Shown piece after piece: positions 7,369 through 12,167 of a stretch of DNA of 12,167 bases. The stretch is from Candidatus Puniceispirillum sp. (GTDB taxonomy: Bacteria > Pseudomonadota > Alphaproteobacteria > Puniceispirillales > Puniceispirillaceae): contig JADHOU010000023.1 in assembly GCA_016778825.1 (NCBI GenBank), positions 1-12,167 of the forward strand, written 5' to 3'. The position numbers were made by a program, and so were the translations under genes. A model generated the notes under the pieces. The model saw only the letters and a list, made by a program, of their open reading frames with translations, was not told the DNA's origin and did not search any database. The stretch's first letter is position 1; every line of letters starts with the position of its first letter.

Positions 7369-8178
7369 CAAGCCTTTTTCATTTGCAGACATGGCCAAGC
7401 GGGCAAGCCGTGCCATGTCCCATGCAATTGCCGAATTGCTTGATATGATTGGAATGCCATATTTTGATTCGGCAATGGCGATAATGGTTGCGCATTTCAG
7501 TGATGTACAAGAAATGAAAATAGCATCAAGCGGTATGGTCGCGCTGCTTATGATTGCATCAATCGCATCTAATATTGATTTTGGGTGAATACAGCCAACA
7601 ATCGAATCGCGCCCTTCACCAAAGGTGGCGGCAGCGCCAATCTCAAATCCATCATCTTCAAGAAGAAAACACATTTTTTCTGATATTTCAGAGATGTAAG
7701 GCGCGAGATAGCCAATGTTTCTGGCGCCAACTGCCTTTAGCGCCCGCCGTGCACCGGTCAATGGGGTGGTGACATGGGCAACATCGACATGCGATTTGAC
7801 AATGGCCTGAACCGTGTCTTCGCCAATCAATAATGATGCTGAGGTGCAGCCATAGCCAATAACGTCAAAATGATAACCTGGCGGAAAAAGCGCAAGCGCA
7901 TCGGCAAAACGCTCCTTCATCGCGGTAAGATTTTCGACAGTCACCTGATCATCGCAGGCAATGCGGCTATGCAGAATGGTGGGGGGCTGTCCATGTCCGA
8001 TATCAGTGCCAACAGCCCCACCAATGAAATGACGCAATTCGGTTTCAATCGTCAGATCGGTTTCGAGTGTGACAAGCCCCATCTGGACGGCCGTTTCGGC
8101 AGCGCGGGCAACGCGAAATGGAACATGGGTAAATTCGGGCGGTGTCCGCTCTTTAGATGTGGTGACATTCGCAGTCAT
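7351..8178 (-). CDS. EutA / maleate cis-trans isomerase / arylmalonate decarboxylase-like two-cysteine enzyme (Asp/Glu racemase superfamily)
   Basis: This is a 275-residue protein of the Asp/Glu racemase superfamily. It has the two cysteines that face the active site in this fold: C111 in VIGYGCTSAS and C224 in IFISCTSLK. The final helix region starts PIISSNSAIAWDMARLA, like the V(I)SSNQAxxWH signature of maleate isomerase and EutA. Members isomerise maleate, decarboxylate arylmalonates, or (EutA) take part in hydroxyectoine use, so the reaction here is unknown. The start at 8178 is set by a strong GGAGGAAA site 4 bases upstream; the frame is open further out but lacks such a site. It is the last gene of the operon, 19 bp behind the M24 hydrolase. 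Its stop lies inside the 3' end of the convergent flavoenzyme gene. Confidence 0.8.
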   Translation of the reverse strand: MTANVTTSKERTPPEFTHVPFRVARAAETAVQMGLVTLETDLTIETELRHFIGGAVGTDIGHGQPPTILHSRIACDDQVTVENLTAMKERFADALALFPPGYHFDVIGYGCTSASLLIGEDTVQAIVKSHVDVAHVTTPLTGARRALKAVGARNIGYLAPYISEISEKMCFLLEDDGFEIGAAATFGEGRDSIVGCIHPKSILDAIDAIISSATIPLDAIFISCTSLKCATIIAIAESKYGIPIISSNSAIAWDMARLARLAMSANEKGLLFQQD

Positions 8179-8197
8179 GACATTTCCTCCTTTGGTC

Positions 8198-9409
8198 TCA
8201 CCCAGCAGGAATGACCGGCAGGTCGCGTGGGGCGCGGGTTGATAATAACACAACCCGATCTTCAAGAACGAGCAGGTTTTCTTCGGCGACCATCGTTAGG
8301 CCATTGCCATAGCCAAGTGATGGTTCAAGCGTTAGCGTCATGCCTGCGGTAATCACGGTTTGGTCCCAATTGGTATGCGATGGCGGTTCGGTCAATTGTG
8401 TGCCAAGCCCATGCCCATAACGGCCAACGCCATCATCACTGGTTTTAACGGTGCTAATCTGCTCATGCTGGCTGCTGCCTTGGTGATCGGGGCGCAATAT
8501 TGAATCCATTGCAAAAAACAGATCAGCTGCCGTAACCCCCGGCCGCAGAATATCAATCGCTGCTTGTGTTGCATCATAAAGCCGGTGATGCGTCTCATGC
8601 GCTTCATCACTGGCATGATGTATGGCAAAGTTGCGGTCAAAGTCACTGAAATAGCCATCCCATACGCATCCGGTATCAAGCATGAATAAATCACCCGCGG
8701 CAAGCGGGCGGCTGTTTGGTGGGGCTATAATGTCTTGATAACCATCAGGGCCGGCGCTGCCAACAAGATAGCTGACATCATCGACACCGGCTGTGAGCGC
8801 TTTTATTTTGAACTTGCGAAACAAATTATCAAGCGGCATGCCGGCTTTTGCCCATTGCGGCACATCGGCAAAAACGCCTGAAACGAGTTGGCAGATGTGT
8901 GTTAATTTGGCCTGCTCGGCAGCTGATTTAACCATGCGGATATGCTGGATCGCATTGGTCATATCGCAAAAAGCAATGCCGTCCAAACCACTCTCCAAGG
9001 CGCGAAGATCATTAAACGGCATACGAATGGCGGTTTCGCGTCCCATCATCATGCCAAGCCGGCCTGACGCGCCAAGATGATCGCGGATCACATTGATCAG
9101 AAGGGTAATGCCGTCATCATCGGCAGCGGGTGAAGGCCATGATTGTAAATCGCCAATATAGCAATCGCGCATCAGCGGCACGCCAATTGACGGGATAATG
9201 GCAACTGGCTTGCCACTTGCCGGAATCAAGACGAACCAAGGGCGTGTCGGGCTTTGCCAGAATTGGGTCATAAAGCCAGTAAAATACCGGATATCGGCTT
9301 CGCTTGTTAATAACAGCGCGCCAATGTCATCAGCTGCCATTGCCAGTTGCGCTTTGGTGCAGCGGCTGGTGAATTCGGCAATCTCAAAGCCGCGTTGCGG
9401 CGCTGTCAT
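8198..9409 (-). CDS. M24-family metallohydrolase (Xaa-Pro dipeptidase / creatinase / ectoine-hydrolase-like)
   Basis: This is a 403-residue two-domain 'pita-bread' enzyme. The N-terminal creatinase-like domain covers about residues 10-155. The C-terminal catalytic domain has all five dinuclear metal ligands: D245 and D256 (MLDTGCVWDGYFSDFDR), H333 (GHGLG), E362 (TLEPS) and E376 (AEENLLVL). An active metallohydrolase is therefore expected. The family includes prolidases, aminopeptidase P, creatinase and the ectoine hydrolase DoeA/EutD, so it may cleave a dipeptide, a cyclic amidine or a C-N bond in a small molecule. The start is fixed by an ATGA overlap with the dpaL-like stop (9406-9409) and an AAGGA site 8 bases upstream (9418-9422). 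Longer in-frame starts lie inside the dpaL-like gene and are unlikely. The operon position suggests it prepares or processes the substrate of its neighbours. Confidence 0.85.
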   Translation of the reverse strand: MTAPQRGFEIAEFTSRCTKAQLAMAADDIGALLLTSEADIRYFTGFMTQFWQSPTRPWFVLIPASGKPVAIIPSIGVPLMRDCYIGDLQSWPSPAADDDGITLLINVIRDHLGASGRLGMMMGRETAIRMPFNDLRALESGLDGIAFCDMTNAIQHIRMVKSAAEQAKLTHICQLVSGVFADVPQWAKAGMPLDNLFRKFKIKALTAGVDDVSYLVGSAGPDGYQDIIAPPNSRPLAAGDLFMLDTGCVWDGYFSDFDRNFAIHHASDEAHETHHRLYDATQAAIDILRPGVTAADLFFAMDSILRPDHQGSSQHEQISTVKTSDDGVGRYGHGLGTQLTEPPSHTNWDQTVITAGMTLTLEPSLGYGNGLTMVAEENLLVLEDRVVLLSTRAPRDLPVIPAG

Positions 9410-10575
9410 TTCTGCCGTCCTTCGGCTACAAGCTGGTCGTATAACCCGGGATCGGTTGCGCCTTCTGTGCCAATCAATAGCACGACCGAAGTCGGGCCAA
9501 ACCCCAGCTTTTGCCAAAGCGCCGGATCTTTTTTGGCTGCCACCAAGGCGGTAAGACCGGCGGTTGAGCACTCGCCAGCTTCAATTGCGCCGCCGCCAAA
9601 GATACCATCGGCAAACCCAGCCATCAGCGGCGCGATGGCGTCATCGGTTATTGACAGGCAATGATCCAGACTTGGCTGCAAAATCTGCCAAGCAAGATCG
9701 GAAATTTCGCCGCATGACAAACCTGCCATCAGCGTTTCTTCGCTGATATCAACAAGGCTTGGTGTTTGGGCCTCAATGCTTTCCATAAAACAGGCTGACA
9801 TATAGGATTCAACGCCAATCATCTTGCCAAGATTGGCGCCCATATGCCGCCAAAATGGCGCAACGATGCCAGCGGCCATGCCGCCGACGCCGATTGGCAG
9901 GAAACAATGGCTTGGGCCAGCACCCTGCATTTGCGCAATGGCCTCGCGCCCCATCACGCTGTAGCCAGCCATGATATCAAGCGGCATTTCGCGGTAACCG
10001 GCCCATGATGTATCAGATACAATATGCCATCCATGCTCTGCAGCATCATCTTTGCAGGCGGCAAGCGAGGCTTCATAATTGCCGGTAATCCGGTTGATCT
10101 TGGCACCAAAAGCCGCCATTGCTCCAGCGCGTTCTTGGCTAACATGTTCATGAATATAGATTTCGGCGCGGCAGCCAGCCTGTTGTGCGCCCCATGCAAC
10201 CGAACGACCATGATTGCCATCAGTTGCCGTTGTTATGGTAATGCTGGCCGGATCAATGCCTCCGGCCTTTTTACTGGCAACAAGGTTGGCCACAGCATAG
10301 GCACCACCAAGGGCTTTGAATGATTTTAGGTCAAGACGTTGTGATTCGTCTTTGTAATAGACCGCAGCAACGCCGCAGAAATCGGCAAGCTTATCAAGCG
10401 AGATCAGTGGGGTCGGGTGATAATGCGGCCATACCGAAATGGCAGCATATGCTTTATCCATATTGTGGCTGTTCAAATTATCTTCAAATTCGGGAAAGGG
10501 GGATGGTTGATGCCCACGATTGGCAGTGGCCTTTACGATCTTGCATTTGGCAAATGTCTGTTGGTCAAGAGGCAT
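9406..10575 (-). CDS. dpaL: 2,3-diaminopropionate ammonia-lyase-like PLP enzyme (DpaL/YgeX family)
   Basis: This is a 389-residue fold-type II PLP enzyme, close in length to E. coli YgeX (about 398). DpaL converts D- or L-2,3-diaminopropionate to pyruvate and two ammonia. Landmarks in order are YHPTPL (52-57), the PLP lysine K87 in LKSFKALGGAYA, and D119 in TATDGNHGRSVAW; this aspartate and the lysine are the bases described for the two isomers in the Salmonella enzyme. Then come D188 in VSDTSWAGY, the phosphate-binding loop GVGGMAAG (229-236), MAGLSCGE, and GTEGATD near the end. These match YgeX much better than threonine dehydratase or EutB. The start is ATG 10575 with GGAG 8 bases upstream; an extension to 10686 is open but lacks a site. 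It is first in a three-gene operon and divergent from the agmatinase-family gene. Confidence 0.85.
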   Translation of the reverse strand: MPLDQQTFAKCKIVKATANRGHQPSPFPEFEDNLNSHNMDKAYAAISVWPHYHPTPLISLDKLADFCGVAAVYYKDESQRLDLKSFKALGGAYAVANLVASKKAGGIDPASITITTATDGNHGRSVAWGAQQAGCRAEIYIHEHVSQERAGAMAAFGAKINRITGNYEASLAACKDDAAEHGWHIVSDTSWAGYREMPLDIMAGYSVMGREAIAQMQGAGPSHCFLPIGVGGMAAGIVAPFWRHMGANLGKMIGVESYMSACFMESIEAQTPSLVDISEETLMAGLSCGEISDLAWQILQPSLDHCLSITDDAIAPLMAGFADGIFGGGAIEAGECSTAGLTALVAAKKDPALWQKLGFGPTSVVLLIGTEGATDPGLYDQLVAEGRQK

Positions 10576-10628
10576 GCGTTTTACTCCAAATCTTTTGTCC
10601 AATTTCAGGCCGGCGTAACCGATCGTGA

Positions 10629-10660
10629 AGCGCAACGCCTTTTCGCCCCAACCTTGCGCT
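10629..10660. promoter_or_regulatory. 7-bp inverted repeat in the dpaL/agmatinase divergent region (possible operator)
   Basis: AGCGCAA at 10629-10635 and its exact reverse complement TTGCGCT at 10654-10660 flank an 18-bp spacer. The dyad lies 54-85 bp upstream of the dpaL-like start, a usual place for an operator. It could be chance or an RNA hairpin, and no regulator gene is in the window. Confidence 0.3.
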
Positions 10661-10689
10661 AAAACGGTGCTTTTCGTAAAGGGCAAAAT

Positions 10690-10757
10690 GATCTGGCAGC
10701 TTGCAGAATTTACTGGCTTGGATTAGCGTTTGGCGATCTGGTTTTTGCGGCTTGCAG
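10690..10757 (+). repeat. Imperfect direct repeat upstream of the agmatinase-family gene
   Basis: The pair GATCTGG and GCTTGCAG occurs twice, at 10690-10696 with 10699-10706, and again at 10735-10741 with 10750-10757. The gap inside the pair is 2 bp in the first copy and 8 bp in the second. The repeats end 19 bp before the agmatinase-family start. They might be regulator half-sites or traces of a duplication. Confidence 0.35.
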
Positions 10758-10775
10758 GCAATAAGGGGATTTATT

Positions 10776-11732
10776 ATGTCGGGACATGGGTATGAAACAG
10801 GGCGTTTGAATTTGCCTTTTGTTGGATTGTGTAGTTTTGGCAAATATCCCTATCAACCCGATTGGTCGTCGATTGATGCTGATTTTGCCATTCTTGGCGC
10901 GCCGTTTGATTTTGGAACTCAATTTCGGGCTGGTGCAAGATTTGGTCCCCGCGGTATCCGCGAAGCGTCAACGCTATTTTCGTTCGGCCATGCGGGTGCT
11001 TATGACCATGAAGATGATGTTACCTATCTTCAGGCCGATCAGGTTCGCATTGTTGATATTGGTGACGCCGATATCATTCACACGGATACCATTAACAGCC
11101 ATGCCAATATTGAAGCAGGGGTTCGTGCCATTCTTGCCGCTGGCGCAGTGCCGGTGGTTCTTGGTGGCGATCATTCGGTGAATATTCCCTGCATTAATGC
11201 CTTTAGCGATGAAGAGCCGTTTCATCTTGTGCAAATTGATGCGCATCTTGATTTCGTTGACGAACGGCATGGGGTTAAGTACGGGCATGGCAATCCGATG
11301 CGCCGTGCTGCCGAAAAGCCCTATGTGACTGGTCTGTCGCAGGTTGGTATCCGTAATGTGTCGTCAACTGCAAAGGACGGTTATGTCGATGCCCGCAAAA
11401 TGGGGTCTGATATTCAATCGGTTCGTCAATTTCGCAAATTGGGTGTTGCTGGCATGCTTGAGCGGATCCCAGCTGGTGGCCGCTATTACGTGACAATCGA
11501 TATTGACGGGTTTGATCCATCGGTCGCGCCGGGAACAGGAACGCCGTCACATGGCGGGTTTTTCTATTATGAGATTTTAGAATTTCTGGATGGTTTGACT
11601 AAGCGCGGCAGTATCATTGGGGTTGATCTTGTCGAGGTGGCGCCGGATTATGACCATAGCGGTAGCACGACAACATTGGCAGCGCAAATTTTGTTGAATT
11701 TGATTGGCAGAATCCACTACAACCGGCGCTAA
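10776..11732 (+). CDS. Agmatinase-family ureohydrolase (SpeB-like; exact guanidino substrate uncertain)
   Basis: This is a 318-residue enzyme of the arginase/agmatinase superfamily, which hydrolyses a guanidino group to urea and an amine. All dinuclear manganese ligands are present: H133 (GGDHS), D155, H157 and D159 (IDAHLDF), and D242 and D244 (IDIDGFDP). The substrate-side motif is GTGTPSHGG at 253-261, where classical agmatinases read GTGTPEIGG or similar, and the last block reads VEVAPDYDHSGSTTT. Agmatine is therefore only one candidate; guanidinobutyrate, guanidinopropionate or another guanidino acid are others. I chose ATG 10776, with GGGG 7 bases upstream, over an ATG at 10701 lacking a good site. 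It is divergent from the dpaL-like operon by 200 bp and is followed by a PotA-like ATPase gene, which suits a polyamine or guanidino-compound role. Confidence 0.85.
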   Translation: MSGHGYETGRLNLPFVGLCSFGKYPYQPDWSSIDADFAILGAPFDFGTQFRAGARFGPRGIREASTLFSFGHAGAYDHEDDVTYLQADQVRIVDIGDADIIHTDTINSHANIEAGVRAILAAGAVPVVLGGDHSVNIPCINAFSDEEPFHLVQIDAHLDFVDERHGVKYGHGNPMRRAAEKPYVTGLSQVGIRNVSSTAKDGYVDARKMGSDIQSVRQFRKLGVAGMLERIPAGGRYYVTIDIDGFDPSVAPGTGTPSHGGFFYYEILEFLDGLTKRGSIIGVDLVEVAPDYDHSGSTTTLAAQILLNLIGRIHYNRR

Positions 11733-11875
11733 ATAGGGTACATTAAATGAATTAATATTCGGGTGAGAGAAATTTCCGAAAACGTGGTTTAAAGGGTTAT
11801 AACTTGTTGCAAATCAAAACCTCAGATGGTTTAGTTGGGTTATCTTCAATGTTTTAATCTCTAGCCCAGATGCCG

Positions 11876-11903
11876 TTGATTCAAATAAATGCAAATGCAT
11901 AAC
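11876..11903 (+). promoter_or_regulatory. Possible promoter of the ABC transporter gene
   Basis: TTGATT (11876-11881) and CATAAC (11898-11903) are 16 bp apart and each matches the sigma-70 consensus at four of six positions. They lie in a notably A+T-rich stretch just before the ATPase gene. The rest of the 200-bp gap after the agmatinase-family gene shows only a weak 5-bp stem (11817-11832), a GTTATAAC palindrome (11796-11803) and no clear terminator. Confidence 0.35.
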
Positions 11904-11932
11904 GATAAAAATAAAAACTAGGTAGGATAAAC

Positions 11933-12167
11933 ATGGTGCAAGCCAACGACCCATTCGTCAGTTTCAAAGGGGTCCAGAAAAGCTATGATGGCGAAACTCT
12001 TGTCGTTAAAAATCTAAATCTTGATATCGCATCTGGGGAGTTTTTGACAATGTTGGGGCCGTCAGGTTCAGGCAAGACAACCTGCCTGATGATGCTTGCC
12101 GGTTTTGAAACGGCAACGCATGGCGATATTGAGCTAGGCGGCCGCCCAATCAACAATATTCCGCCGC
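11933..12167 (+). CDS. ABC transporter ATP-binding protein, spermidine/putrescine (PotA) type, N-terminal part (3' truncated by window)
   Basis: These are the first 78 codons of a nucleotide-binding subunit. The Walker A motif is GPSGSGKTT at about residues 43-51. The flanking text (FKGVQKSYDG, then LAGFETATHGDI) is typical of the PotA-like ATPases of spermidine/putrescine importers in alphaproteobacteria. The subunit powers uptake at the inner face of the membrane, and its permeases and binding protein should follow outside the window. The start ATG has AGGA at 11924-11927, 5 bases upstream. Lying downstream of an agmatinase-family gene, it suggests import of polyamines or guanidino compounds. 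It is unlikely to be the missing ATPase of the iron transporter at 3447-6130, whose partners normally group with FbpC. Confidence 0.85.
   Translation, partial: MVQANDPFVSFKGVQKSYDGETLVVKNLNLDIASGEFLTMLGPSGSGKTTCLMMLAGFETATHGDIELGGRPINNIPP

Noticed and set aside
7870..8214. A 114-codon plus-strand open frame opposite the EutA-like gene
   Set aside because: It has no ribosome site or family resemblance and mirrors a well-supported gene on the other strand.
8179..8265. N-terminal extension of the EutA-like protein by 29 residues into the M24 gene
   Set aside because: A strong GGAGGAAA site lies just before ATG 8178, and the extension overlaps coding sequence of the M24 gene.
9410..9571. N-terminal extension of the M24 protein by 54 residues inside the dpaL-like gene
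   Set aside because: The extension is Arg-rich and unlike the family; ATG 9409 with its ATGA overlap and AAGGA site is far more likely.
9406..10575. Annotating the PLP enzyme as threonine dehydratase or EutB of hydroxyectoine use
   Set aside because: Length and motifs (FKALGGAYA, ATDGNHGRSVAW, SDTSWAGY, GTEGATD) follow DpaL/YgeX rather than the shorter EutB/threonine dehydratase pattern.
10576..10686. N-terminal extension of the dpaL-like protein by 37 residues
   Set aside because: The frame is open, but the good ribosome site is at 10584-10587, ahead of ATG 10575, and the shorter product fits the family length.

Overview
The window looks like chromosomal DNA from a marine-type alphaproteobacterium. 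The evidence is moderate G+C (roughly half), short intergenic gaps, and alphaproteobacterial-looking families: a DUF1932 dehydrogenase, an LldD-type flavoenzyme, a PotA-like ATPase and an EutA-like protein. A SAR116-like lineage is my guess from overall style, not something the sequence proves. I see no tRNA, rRNA, insertion sequence, phage gene or CRISPR array. The window carries ten complete genes and two cut by its edges.

Left part (1-3180): the C-terminal part of a MalY/PatB-type aminotransferase, which starts exactly at the PLP lysine, then an EamA/DMT-family transporter. Convergent to these is a DUF1932-type NAD(P)-dependent dehydrogenase, followed on the same strand by a TerC/YjbE-type membrane protein. 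Middle-left (3181-6130): a 266-bp divergent control region with two Fur-box-like palindromes, then a ferric-iron ABC transporter, with binding protein and fused double permease translationally overlapped. No ATPase gene follows. Middle (6232-7368): an FMN-dependent 2-hydroxy-acid dehydrogenase of the L-lactate dehydrogenase/glycolate oxidase family, whose 3' end overlaps the convergent operon by 18 bp.

Right part (7351-10575, minus strand): a compact three-gene operon encoding a 2,3-diaminopropionate ammonia-lyase-like PLP enzyme, an M24 metallohydrolase and an EutA/maleate-isomerase-like two-cysteine enzyme. Divergent from it is an agmatinase-family ureohydrolase, followed after 200 bp by the 5' end of a PotA-like polyamine ABC transporter ATPase.

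The most interesting part is the divergent unit at 7351-12167. DpaL-type enzymes convert 2,3-diaminopropionate to pyruvate and two ammonia. An M24 hydrolase and an EutA-like enzyme in the same operon recall the ectoine-utilisation gene set (eutA/eutB/eutD), but with DpaL in the place of EutB and no EutC or EutE in view. I infer a catabolic route for an N-substituted or cyclic diamino acid, or possibly a guanidino compound, feeding nitrogen and pyruvate to the cell. The substrate cannot be read from the sequence.
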